A stretch of 64,000 nt of DNA from an uncultured Prevotella sp. (GTDB lineage: Bacteria; Bacteroidota; Bacteroidia; Bacteroidales; Bacteroidaceae): positions 15,428 to 79,427 of the forward strand of contig USSF01000001.1 of assembly GCA_900557405.1 (NCBI GenBank). The letters are read 5' to 3'. Both the position numbers and the translations under genes were made by a program. Positions 17,984-25,979 of the stretch are shown here, piece by piece; the first letter of the stretch is position 1, and each line of letters opens with the position of its first letter. The notes beneath the pieces were generated by a model. The model did no database searches. It was not told the origin of the DNA and saw nothing but the letters and a program-made list of their open reading frames with translations.

Positions 17984-19693
17984 TTACTCAGCGCGGAAAT
18001 TCACCAGGTCCTCGGCGATGAAGCTCTTTACGTAGCAGCTGTGGCCGATAACCTCTTCCTCAGCGTGGCGCACGTAAACCTGGGCACTCTTTGCAAACAG
18101 CTCCGGTGCTGCCGTGGCGTCGCCGACGATGAGCAGAGACATGAGGATGTCGGCTGTCATATCGTAGAGACGGCGTGCGAGGAAGTCCTGAACCTCCTGG
18201 TTCTCGCTCTGCTTCACGTATTCCAGCGACTGCTCGTAGAGCTCTATCATCTTCTGGATGCGCACCTGCAGCGGCTTCAGCTCCTCTGCCACCTCCTTGG
18301 CGATCATCTCCTTCATGATGGTGAGGTATGTGCCGTTGGTGATGTAGCGGATGGCAGCCACAACCTGCAGCTGTGTCGTACCCTCGTAGATAGAGAAGAT
18401 GCGCGCGTCGCGGTACAGACGCTGGCACTTGTACTCCATGATGAAGCCCGAACCGCCATGGATCTGAATGCAGTCGTAGGCATTCTGGTTGGCGTATTCC
18501 GAGTTCATACCCTTTGCGATAGGAGTGAAGGCATCGGCAAGACGGGCATACTTTTTTTGCTCCTGGCGCTCCTCCGGAGTGAGCTTGCGCTCGCGGGCGA
18601 TGTCATCGAGAGCCTTGTAGATGTCCACGTAGCGTGCTGTCTGATACAGGATGCTGCGTCCGGCATCGAGCTTCGCCTTTATCTTGGCAATCATGTCGTA
18701 AACGGCAGGGAAGTTGACGATGGCCTCGCCGAACTGCTTGCGCTCACGGGCGTAGGCGATGGCCTCGTTGTAGGCAGCCTGGCTCACGCCGACAGACTGA
18801 GCGGCGATGCCCAGACGTGCACCGTTCATCAGTGCCATCACATATTTGATAAGACCCATGCGTGTGCTTCCGCAAAGCTCTGCCTTGGCGTTCTTGTATA
18901 CGAGCTCACAGGTAGGAGAACCGTGGATACCGAGCTTGTTCTCGATGTGGCGCACGGTAACGCCGCCCTGGTTCTTGTCGTAGATGAACATGGAGAGTCC
19001 GCGTCCGTCGTGTGTACCTGCCTCAGAGCGGGCAAGCACGAGGTGGATGTCGGAGTCGCCGTTGGTGATGAAACGCTTCACGCCGTTCAGCAGCCAGCAG
19101 CCCTCTTCCTCGCTGTATGTGGCCTTGAGCATCACGCGCTGCAGGTCTGAACCGGCATCCGGCTCGGTGAGGTCCATACTCATGGTCTCTCCGGCGCAGA
19201 CGCGCGGAATATACTTCTGGCGCTGTTCCTCGCTGCCGAACTCATAGAGAGTCTCGATACAGTCCTGCAGGCTCCAGATGTTCTGGAATCCGGCATCGGC
19301 TGTGGCTACGATTTCCGAAGCCATTGAATACGGAGTGATAGGCAGGTTCAGTCCGCCGTAGCGGCGCGGCATTGAGATGCCCCAGAGTCCGGCCTTACGT
19401 GTGGCGTCGAGGTTCTCGTAAGTCTTTGATGCATAGTGCATGCGTCCGTCCACGAGGTGTGGGCCTTCAAGGTCCACCTCTTCGCTGTTAGGCTCGAGGA
19501 TGTTTGCGGCGATGTCGCCGGTTATGTTGAGCACCTGCTTGTAGTTCTCGATAGCGTCTTCGAAATCTACCGGAGCGTCAGCATACGTGTCTTTATCTGC
19601 GAAGTTGCGCTCTTTCAACTCCACTATTCTCTTCATTTCCGGATGATTCAGATAGAAATCAAACTCCGGATGGTCTGTATAATAATTTGCCAT
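17984..19693 (-). CDS. Acyl-CoA dehydrogenase with C-terminal extension
   Basis: FAD-dependent dehydrogenase of 569 residues, about 190 longer than medium-chain enzymes because of a C-terminal helical extension seen in the large ACAD subfamily. Segments seen include SMDLTEPDAGSDLQ (FAD/substrate-binding loop, near residue 168), KRFITNGDSD, and IYEGTTQLQV near residue 434 with the Glu at the catalytic-base position. It starts directly after the etfA stop codon (no gap), so it is the third gene of an etfB-etfA-dehydrogenase operon and passes electrons to that ETF. Whether it oxidises acyl-CoA or works in reverse cannot be told. The long open frame opposite it is a shadow. Confidence 0.92.
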   Translation of the reverse strand: MANYYTDHPEFDFYLNHPEMKRIVELKERNFADKDTYADAPVDFEDAIENYKQVLNITGDIAANILEPNSEEVDLEGPHLVDGRMHYASKTYENLDATRKAGLWGISMPRRYGGLNLPITPYSMASEIVATADAGFQNIWSLQDCIETLYEFGSEEQRQKYIPRVCAGETMSMDLTEPDAGSDLQRVMLKATYSEEEGCWLLNGVKRFITNGDSDIHLVLARSEAGTHDGRGLSMFIYDKNQGGVTVRHIENKLGIHGSPTCELVYKNAKAELCGSTRMGLIKYVMALMNGARLGIAAQSVGVSQAAYNEAIAYARERKQFGEAIVNFPAVYDMIAKIKAKLDAGRSILYQTARYVDIYKALDDIARERKLTPEERQEQKKYARLADAFTPIAKGMNSEYANQNAYDCIQIHGGSGFIMEYKCQRLYRDARIFSIYEGTTQLQVVAAIRYITNGTYLTIMKEMIAKEVAEELKPLQVRIQKMIELYEQSLEYVKQSENQEVQDFLARRLYDMTADILMSLLIVGDATAAPELFAKSAQVYVRHAEEEVIGHSCYVKSFIAEDLVNFRAE

Positions 19694-20716
19694 TTACTTT
19701 GAATTCTGCTTATAATACTTTATCAATTTCGGTACTACTTCCTCCACGGTGCCGTTGATTACGTAGTCGGCAATCTTGTTGATTGGAGCCTCGGGGTCGC
19801 TGTTGATGGAGATGATGATACCTGAATCCTGCATACCGGCGATGTGCTGGATCTGTCCGGAGATACCGCAGGCGATGTATACCTTAGGATGTACGGTGAC
19901 ACCGGTCTGACCTATCTGTCGGTCGTGGTCCACCCAACCGGCATCCACGGCTGCACGGCTTGCGCCCACCTCACCGTGGAGCTCCTTGGCGAGCTGGAAG
20001 AGCTGGTCGAATCCTTCCTTGCTGCCCACGCCGTAGCCTCCGGCAACAACGATCGGCGCACCCTTCAGGTTGTGCTTTGCTGCCTCCACGTGGCGGTCGA
20101 TTACCTTCACCACATAGTCTGCTGCAGGAACATACTTCGCCACGTCCATCAAAGCCACTTCGTGCTTTGCCTCGCCCTCATAGAGAGCTTTCTGCATCAC
20201 TCCGCTGCGCACTGTGGCCATCTGTGGGCGGTGCTCAGGGTTTACGATGGTTGCAACGATGTTTCCGCCGAATGCCGGACGAATCTGATAGAGCAGGTTG
20301 TCGAAGTGCTTGCCGGTCTTCTTGTCGTCGAAGTCACCGATTTCGAGCTGTGTGCAGTCGGCTGTCAGTCCGCTTGTCAGCGATGAAGAAACCCTCGGTC
20401 CGAGGTCGCGGCCGATGACCGTGGCTCCCATCAGGCATATCTGCGGCTTCTCCTCCTTGAAGAGGTTCACGAGGATGTCGGTGTGCGGAGCCGAAGTGTA
20501 AGGGAAGAGTCCCTCGGCGTCGAACATGAAAAGTTTGTCTACGCCGTAAGGCAGAATCTGGTCTTCCACCTTTCCCTTGATGCCGGTTCCGGCAACGATG
20601 GCATGAAGTTCAACGCCCAGCTGGTTGGCGAGCTTGCGTCCTTTGGTGAGCAATTCCTGAGAAACCTCGGCAACCGTGGTATTCTCTATCTCGCAATATA
20701 CAAATACGTTGTTCAT
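19694..20716 (-). CDS. etfA: Electron transfer flavoprotein alpha subunit
   Basis: FAD-binding subunit of the ETF heterodimer, 340 residues. The C-terminal FAD domain is typical: VVAGGYGVGSKEGFDQL, GASRAAVDAGWVDHDRQIG, YIACGISGQIQHIAGMQDS and ISINSDPEAPI. The N-terminal half has the alpha/beta fold shared with EtfB. It lies 3 bp after etfB and abuts the dehydrogenase, so all three are expressed together. In anaerobes such ETFs either accept electrons from acyl-CoA dehydrogenases or take part in flavin-based bifurcation. No partner hydrogenase or Rnf gene is in the window. Confidence 0.95.
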   Translation of the reverse strand: MNNVFVYCEIENTTVAEVSQELLTKGRKLANQLGVELHAIVAGTGIKGKVEDQILPYGVDKLFMFDAEGLFPYTSAPHTDILVNLFKEEKPQICLMGATVIGRDLGPRVSSSLTSGLTADCTQLEIGDFDDKKTGKHFDNLLYQIRPAFGGNIVATIVNPEHRPQMATVRSGVMQKALYEGEAKHEVALMDVAKYVPAADYVVKVIDRHVEAAKHNLKGAPIVVAGGYGVGSKEGFDQLFQLAKELHGEVGASRAAVDAGWVDHDRQIGQTGVTVHPKVYIACGISGQIQHIAGMQDSGIIISINSDPEAPINKIADYVINGTVEEVVPKLIKYYKQNSK

Positions 20717-20719
20717 CTT

Positions 20720-21589
20720 TTATCCAATAATCTTTTCGTCCAACAATTCCTTTACCATTCCCTCGATATCAGCGTCGCTGGCTGTGAGCGTCTTGCTCTC
20801 CTTTGCCTGGAACACGATATTCTTCACAGCCTTCACCTTGGTTGGCGAACCGGCGAGTCCGCACTGCTCAGGGTCTCCGTCCACGTCGGCCACCGACCAC
20901 TGGTTGAGCGTCAGATACGGGCGCTCGGCATAGAGTTCGGCGTATGGCATGCCCTCGGTGCGCTCCAACGGTACGTTGGCACGCTTGTATTTCATCACGA
21001 GCTTGGCGTTGCACGGACGGCATGGTGCTGCACTTCCGTTCACGGTTATCACGATAGGCATCGGAGCCTCTACGGTCTCCACTCCTCCGTCGATATGGCG
21101 GCGGATGGTGAGCACTCCGTTCTCGCATTTCTCGATTTCCTCAGCGTATGTCACCTGTGAGAGTCCGAGCTTCTGTGCCACCTGCGGTCCCACCTGAGCC
21201 GTGTCTCCGTCGATGGCCTGGCGTCCGCCGATAACCACGTCTGCTCCGCCGATCTTCTTGATGGCAGTGGCGAGTGCGTAGGATGTGGCGAGGGTGTCAG
21301 CGCCGGCAAAGAGGCGGTCGGTGAGCAGCCATCCCGTGTCGGCTCCGCGATAGAGTCCCTGGCGGATGATTTCTGCTGCTCGTGGAGGTCCCATGGTTAG
21401 TATTCCTACTGTAGAACCAGGATTCTGGTCCTTCAAACGTAACGCCTGTTCGAGGGCGTTCAAATCTTCAGGATTGAAAATTGCAGGCAATGCGGCACGG
21501 TTTACTGTGCCTTCCGCTGTCATGGCGTCTTTGCCCACGTTGCGTGTGTCTGGTACCTGCTTGGCAAGTACGATGATTTTTAAACCCAT
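20720..21589 (-). CDS. etfB: Electron transfer flavoprotein beta subunit
   Basis: AMP/FAD-binding small ETF subunit of 289 residues. Recognisable are the N-terminal IIVLAKQVPDTRNVG, NPEDLNALEQALRLKD, the GRQAIDGDTAQVGPQ loop and CRPCNAKLVMKYKRA. It is the first gene of the operon and has a complete consensus promoter 43 bp upstream. The normal partner is EtfA, encoded next. The sequence offers no further clue as to which electron acceptor is used. Confidence 0.95.
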   Translation of the reverse strand: MGLKIIVLAKQVPDTRNVGKDAMTAEGTVNRAALPAIFNPEDLNALEQALRLKDQNPGSTVGILTMGPPRAAEIIRQGLYRGADTGWLLTDRLFAGADTLATSYALATAIKKIGGADVVIGGRQAIDGDTAQVGPQVAQKLGLSQVTYAEEIEKCENGVLTIRRHIDGGVETVEAPMPIVITVNGSAAPCRPCNAKLVMKYKRANVPLERTEGMPYAELYAERPYLTLNQWSVADVDGDPEQCGLAGSPTKVKAVKNIVFQAKESKTLTASDADIEGMVKELLDEKIIG

Positions 21590-21631
21590 ATTATTAAATT
21601 AATATTGTGAAATTCAAGTATATAATACGTG

Positions 21632-21662
21632 CAAAAATACTATTTTTTCCGCTTTTGACAAA
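21632..21662 (-). promoter_or_regulatory. Complete promoter of the etfB operon
   Basis: On the minus strand TTTG (21662-21659), a 19-bp spacer and TATTTTTG (21639-21632) match the Bacteroidota consensus exactly. The leader would be about 35 nt. Confidence 0.8.
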
Positions 21663-21725
21663 GAAAAGCATTGAAAAGCTAATCTTTTGCCACCTGTTTG
21701 TTTCATTTTATGTGTTATGTAACAC

Positions 21726-21766
21726 AATCGGGGCGCTCCAGCCTGTCAAGCCGAAGCGCCCCGATT
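21726..21766 (-). terminator. Strong hairpin after the minus-strand cargo gene
   Basis: A perfect 12-bp stem AATCGGGGCGCT/AGCGCCCCGATT with a 17-nt loop lies 77 bp beyond the stop of the 536-aa gene. The T-run is weak (ATTGTGTT), so termination is likely but not certain. Confidence 0.65.
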
Positions 21767-21842
21767 ATATTGTCCAAAGAATCTCGTCAGCAATCAATTA
21801 CCGGCATAATGTGGATTATGTCCGTCTGCTGACGACTGTCTT

Positions 21843-23453
21843 TTATTTCACTACCTTCACGGTCTTCACCTCTCCGTCGGTATACTTGATGGTCTGCACG
21901 AAGATTCCCTTCTCCGGTTCGGCTACCCTGCGTCCGCTCATGTCGGTGTATGTGATGCTCTCCACATTCTTGCCCTCAGAGCGTGCGTTGTCGATGCCTG
22001 AGGTGAAGCGCTCGGTGATGTCCGACTCGATTCTCGTGTCGCCGTCCACATATACCGCCTTGATGCCTATCTTGTTGAACTCCTTGTAGAAGTATACGAA
22101 CTGCAGGTCCTGGTAGATCATGAAATCATAACCCACGGCACCCGAATTCTGCTTGTAGTCAATGTCATAGAACTGGTATGGGATGTCCGTCATGTCAGCC
22201 GCCAGGTTCTTGTAAACCGATGGGGTGAATGTCTGCAGCTCTCCGTCGAGATAGATGTTGTAGAAGATGTTCTTCTTGTTCATCTCCTTGCCGTCTTCCG
22301 AGAGGTTGCTGTTGGCGTAAGCTACGGCAATCATATTCTCCGAAGGGTTGTACAACATATCGAATATCATCGGCGCAGCCGGCTTGGCTGCCACGAATCC
22401 TGAATTCTTGAGCTTGGGGCGTTCGAATCCGGCAAGCGGCAGATAGCTGCTTGTACCCACGTTGACCATGAAGGTCTGCTCTGTCGACATGTCACCCGTC
22501 TCGGCGTTGTAGTCGAACACGAGGTTGTCGGCAAGCGTCGATGTGGTCTGGTCCTCCGACATGGTGAATGCGAGCATGTATTCATGCAGGTTGATGTTCT
22601 CGCCGAGCGATTCCATGCCGAGATACTGGCGCGCAGGGAAAGTAATCTTGTTTCCTGCCAGCGTACCCTTTATCCAGCAGTTGGTGTAGAACTTGCCGAG
22701 ATACACGTCCGAGCCGTCGAAGATAACGCTCACTTCGGTGGTTCCCGTCTGCTCTCCCTCACTTGCATTGTCAGAAACGGGGTCCACGTAAGTCATTGTG
22801 TATGTAGTGGCTTTCAGCGAAGCGGCAGGCTGCACGGGTGTAGCCGTGATGACGCTGAACTGGTTCTCCCATGTGGCGTAGCCCATCCATGTTCCGCTCT
22901 CGTTGCCCATGCCGATTACGTCGTCCGGATTCACCTGCGTCAGCTTGTTGTCTGCCCATTTGAACTTCACGGTCTGCGAAGCCTCGTCGAGCATGAACTT
23001 CTTGTTTTCCGTATCGTTTATCATCTTCCAGGCGTAGCCAGTCAGTTCGTAGGCTGCTCCGCTGGCATCCTGCGTCTGGTTGTATATCACCTGCGGGAAC
23101 TTGAATTCCACGTTACCCTCGGCGTCCAGGTCGCCCACAATCCATCCTGTGGAGAAGCAGAGCATAGGGTTCTTCATGTACAGTTTCTTTCCGTCGGAGG
23201 AGACCACGATGTCTCCTGCATAGGAGTCGTATTTCCTCTCGATGCCGTAGTCGAATCCGTTGCAGCTGCGCGACATGTTCTTGTAGAGCGTGCCCTCGGG
23301 CTGCGTCGAGATAATGTCAGAAACCGGAGGCAATGCAATGCCTTCCTTGGCCGTCACTTTCTGTCCGCCGTCGAGCGGAAGTGTCGTAGCCGTTGTTGCC
23401 ATGGCGGTAGCCGTGGCGAACATCATGGCGATAAGTGTGTAAAATTTTCTCAT
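21843..23453 (-). CDS. Secreted protein with T9SS-type C-terminal tail (paralogue A)
   Basis: Exported protein of 536 residues, unknown function. It has a signal peptide (MRKFYTLIAMMFATATAMA), a beta-rich body and a C-terminal tail of about 50 residues with the T9SS type A pattern (SITYTDMSGRRV, then GIFVQTIKYTDG and a final VKVVK). It is paralogous to the divergent gene at 24110: both share DGKKxYMKNP/MRNP, VGDxDAEGNVEFKFPQ, and a NIYLDxELxTF segment in the same order. The 5' region and first codons are identical to that gene as a 107-bp inverted repeat. T9SS export would place it on the cell surface, using the SprA encoded 5 kb away. No catalytic motif is visible. Confidence 0.8.
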   Translation of the reverse strand: MRKFYTLIAMMFATATAMATTATTLPLDGGQKVTAKEGIALPPVSDIISTQPEGTLYKNMSRSCNGFDYGIERKYDSYAGDIVVSSDGKKLYMKNPMLCFSTGWIVGDLDAEGNVEFKFPQVIYNQTQDASGAAYELTGYAWKMINDTENKKFMLDEASQTVKFKWADNKLTQVNPDDVIGMGNESGTWMGYATWENQFSVITATPVQPAASLKATTYTMTYVDPVSDNASEGEQTGTTEVSVIFDGSDVYLGKFYTNCWIKGTLAGNKITFPARQYLGMESLGENINLHEYMLAFTMSEDQTTSTLADNLVFDYNAETGDMSTEQTFMVNVGTSSYLPLAGFERPKLKNSGFVAAKPAAPMIFDMLYNPSENMIAVAYANSNLSEDGKEMNKKNIFYNIYLDGELQTFTPSVYKNLAADMTDIPYQFYDIDYKQNSGAVGYDFMIYQDLQFVYFYKEFNKIGIKAVYVDGDTRIESDITERFTSGIDNARSEGKNVESITYTDMSGRRVAEPEKGIFVQTIKYTDGEVKTVKVVK

Positions 23454-23543
23454 AAGATGTTTTTCCGATTATATAATAATATTCTGATGCAGAGATGCAG
23501 CTTATCTTTTGCAAAAATAAGCAGAAAAATGACACGAACCGAA
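23437..23543. repeat. Left arm of a perfect 107-bp inverted repeat
   Basis: The reverse complement of this stretch is identical at every position to 24020-24126. It covers the promoter, leader and first codons of paralogue A. The arms are separated by 476 bp (23544-24019). Confidence 0.95.
23512..23519 (-). promoter_or_regulatory. -7 box of paralogue A, within the repeat arm
   Basis: Minus-strand TATTTTTG fits the consensus. The position 19 bp upstream reads TCGG rather than TTTG. The identical box is present in the other arm. Confidence 0.5.
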
Positions 23544-23648
23544 TAATTTGTCCGAAATGTTTGTTTTTATATATTATTAATGTTCGCCTGCGTAGAAATC
23601 TCCCCCTCTTTCAAACTTTTATGCTTTATTATTCTTAAGAAGACGGGT

Positions 23649-23696
23649 CTACTTATCTACTCGTCTACTTATCTACTCGTTTACTCGTCTACTTAT
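23649..23696. repeat. Six 8-bp units (CTACTTAT/CTACTCGT)
   Basis: The units CTACTTAT and CTACTCGT alternate, with one TTACTCGT, over exactly 48 bp. Related 8-bp units occur at 10883-10906 (CAACTCGT, TTACTCGT, CAACTTCT) and loosely at 3466-3488, each between genes. Confidence 0.75.
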
Positions 23697-23718
23697 ATAA
23701 ATAAAAAATTTTTTTTCT

Positions 23719-23804
23719 TTACCCTCACACCCTCACAGTCCGGCTGAAACGCCCTGTTTATCGGGGTTTCAATGGTGAGGGTAAATGTGAGGGTGTGAGG
23801 GTAA
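23719..23804. repeat. Dispersed palindromic GTGAGGG element, copy 1
   Basis: The 66 bp at 23719-23784 equal the reverse complement of 39841-39906 at 65 of 66 positions. The element is bounded by a perfect 18-bp inverted repeat (TTACCCTCACACCCTCAC at 23719-23736 and its complement at 23787-23804). In its centre is a GAAACGCCC/GGGGTTTC hairpin (23746-23770). A further GTGAGGG unit follows to 23813. A T-rich run precedes it. Confidence 0.9.
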
Positions 23805-24019
23805 ATGTGAGGGAACAACATCTTCCGATAATATATATATTACAGGAAGTTTTATCAAGAATCCGAGAATCATTACCTATTATTATATTGCCGCACATAG
23901 ATGCGTGCATTTAGATACACCCTACATATCTATGACAGGGAAAAGATGCTGATGGGGAGCATTTTGAATACTGCTTGCGGGTTAATTATACAAAAAAATA
24001 CAACATTTTATCGATATTG

Positions 24020-24126
24020 TTCGGTTCGTGTCATTTTTCTGCTTATTTTTGCAAAAGATAAGCTGCATCTCTGCATCAGAATATTATTATATAATCGGAA
24101 AAACATCTTATGAGAAAATTTTACAC
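24020..24126. repeat. Right arm of the 107-bp inverted repeat
   Basis: Identical in reverse complement to 23437-23543. It covers the promoter, leader and the first six codons of paralogue B. Identity stops abruptly inside the signal-peptide coding region. Confidence 0.95.
24044..24051 (+). promoter_or_regulatory. -7 box of paralogue B, within the repeat arm
   Basis: TATTTTTG with C following fits TAnnTTTG. Transcription would start near 24058, giving a leader of about 50 nt that is the same in both paralogues. Confidence 0.5.
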
Positions 24127-25816
24127 TGCAATCGCCATGCTGTTTGTTGCTACAGCAACCGCATTGGCACAAACACCTCTCTCGTCAGCACTTATGGCGG
24201 AGAAACAAGTAAACACATCGCTCAACAGACAGCGCACCGCAAAGGCTGAGCTGAAACTCGTGGACAACGGAAATGCCGCTGCCATGCGCCGCACACCCGC
24301 CAAGGCTGAGACACTGCCTACGGTGGACGACCTGATTGTGGAGCAGCCAAACGGAACGCTCTACCAGACATACAGGTCGTGTATGTCATATTATCCAGAC
24401 GTCTTAGGCACGGGAGTACAGGAGGGCGAGATGGACGGACTGGTCTGCGAAATCGTGGTTTCAAACGACGGTAAGAAGATATATATGAGGAACCCGTTCG
24501 TGAACCTCGACAGCAAGACATGGCTCGTGGGAGACATGGACGCCGAGGGCAACGTGGAATTCAAGTTCCCGCAGATTATATACCGCGTGGCGGATGCTTC
24601 GGGCGAAAGCCTCGGCTATGCCTGGAAGATGAAGAAGGAGGCAGCTGAAGGCGGTACGGCCGTGAAGAAGGACGAGGAATCGCAGGTGATGAAGTTCAAA
24701 TGGAGCAACCAGAGCCTCGTGCAGGTAAACGATGACGAGGTGCTCGGCATGGGCAACGGGGAAGGCGGATGGTTTGGTTACGGCACGTACAAGGCTTCAT
24801 ACTTCAAGTTTGGGGATGTGGCTCAGGAGCCAGACCGCCCGGGAATGGCCGAGGAGTGGCGCTTGTCTTATACCAGCGCCACGGAAAAAACCGCAAAGCA
24901 GGAGCAGGTGAGGGTTATCATTGAGGGTAACTACATCTGGGTGGGCGATATCTACCAGAAGGACTACTGGATTCTGGGTGCCATCAACGGCAACAAGGCT
25001 GTGTTCCCGATGCAGTATATGGGTGCAGATGCCGGCACATACAAGTATATGTGGCCTATCGAACTGCGCTCCGAGGGCGGACAGACCATGGCGTATGCCA
25101 TCGACAACATCACGTTCGACTACGACGCCGCTGCCAAGAAGCTCTCTTCAGAATATGTACTCGCCGTGAACGTGGGCAGAAACAAGACGCAGATTGTGGA
25201 GGGATACATGTCTCCGGTAATCGAGAGTGTGGACTATGTGGTGGGAACACCGGCAAAGCCTGTGATCGATTATATCTTGCCGTTCGATTCCGACAAGCAG
25301 CAGCCTAATCTGGGTGGAGTGGTGTACGTGTTGAGCAATCTTACCACCGACGGCAAGGAACTTAACAACAAGAACATCTATTACAACATCTATCTTGACG
25401 ATGAGCTGCTGACTTTCGACAAGGGCAATTATCCGTATATTGACAATGAGATGACCGATCTGCCTTACGGATACACGGACAAATTCTATAATCCGATATA
25501 TCAGTATTATGGAGATGACCTGTATACCGATTCTAAAGACGGCATTACATATCAGAACGTGTATCTGAAGAAGAATTTCAATAAGGTCGGCGTGAAGGCA
25601 GTATACGTGGACGGCACCACAAGATATGAGTCTGAAATTACGGAATACGTAGTGACCGGTATCGACAACGCCGGCATAGACGAAGGCACGGAAGTGAAGG
25701 GCGTTTCCTATTCCGACCTCAGCGGCCGCACGGTTTCCGCTCCTGTTCACGGCATCTACCTCATGACAATGAAACTTGCCAACGGACAGAGCAAGACGGT
25801 GAAAGTAATCAGATAA
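24110..25816 (+). CDS. Secreted protein with T9SS-type C-terminal tail (paralogue B)
   Basis: Exported protein of 568 residues with unknown function, a diverged paralogue of the gene at 21843. The signal peptide is MRKFYTAIAMLFVATATALA. The body shares the ordered blocks VSNDGKKIYMRNPF, GDMDAEGNVEFKFPQIIY, VLGMGNGEGGWFGYGTY and NIYYNIYLDDELLTF with paralogue A. The tail (VSYSDLSGRTVSAPVHGIYL, ending KTVKVIR) is a T9SS type A sorting domain. Outside the shared first codons the two proteins have clearly diverged, so the identical 5' regions need a separate explanation. It ends at a bidirectional terminator facing recA. No catalytic residues are recognisable. Confidence 0.8.
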   Translation: MRKFYTAIAMLFVATATALAQTPLSSALMAEKQVNTSLNRQRTAKAELKLVDNGNAAAMRRTPAKAETLPTVDDLIVEQPNGTLYQTYRSCMSYYPDVLGTGVQEGEMDGLVCEIVVSNDGKKIYMRNPFVNLDSKTWLVGDMDAEGNVEFKFPQIIYRVADASGESLGYAWKMKKEAAEGGTAVKKDEESQVMKFKWSNQSLVQVNDDEVLGMGNGEGGWFGYGTYKASYFKFGDVAQEPDRPGMAEEWRLSYTSATEKTAKQEQVRVIIEGNYIWVGDIYQKDYWILGAINGNKAVFPMQYMGADAGTYKYMWPIELRSEGGQTMAYAIDNITFDYDAAAKKLSSEYVLAVNVGRNKTQIVEGYMSPVIESVDYVVGTPAKPVIDYILPFDSDKQQPNLGGVVYVLSNLTTDGKELNNKNIYYNIYLDDELLTFDKGNYPYIDNEMTDLPYGYTDKFYNPIYQYYGDDLYTDSKDGITYQNVYLKKNFNKVGVKAVYVDGTTRYESEITEYVVTGIDNAGIDEGTEVKGVSYSDLSGRTVSAPVHGIYLMTMKLANGQSKTVKVIR

Positions 25817-25871
25817 TCATTCCGCAAATCATTTCTCTGCCGCAAGGGCGGCAGAAGGAAAAGGATAAAAT

Positions 25872-25909
25872 AAAATTCCCTGCAAGCGATAAGGCTTGCA
25901 GGGAATTTT
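25872..25909. terminator. Bidirectional terminator between paralogue B and recA
   Basis: A perfect 16-bp stem (25872-25887 with 25894-25909) has a 6-nt loop, A-rich on the left and TTTTTT on the right. It can serve both converging genes. Confidence 0.9.
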
Positions 25910-25912
25910 TTA

Positions 25913-25968
25913 ATTCTTCATTCTTCATTCTTCATTCTTCATTCTTCATTCTTCATTCTTCATTCTTG
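25913..25968. repeat. ATTCTTC 7-bp tandem repeat in the recA 3' region
   Basis: Seven perfect ATTCTTC units and an eighth reading ATTCTTG lie between the terminator stem and the recA stop codon, 11 bp from the latter. This is a pure simple-sequence array, likely to vary in copy number. Confidence 0.95.
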
Positions 25969-25979
25969 TCTTTGGGTTC

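Noticed and set aside
17909-19150. Long open frame opposite the acyl-CoA dehydrogenase gene
   Set aside because: It mirrors a clear acyl-CoA dehydrogenase with family motifs; the antisense frame has no recognisable protein features and arises from codon bias.
23317-23535. Two small open frames beginning with the same MSFFCLFLQKISC peptide (also at 24028-24249)
   Set aside because: They are identical only because they lie in the arms of the 107-bp inverted repeat, out of frame with the real genes.
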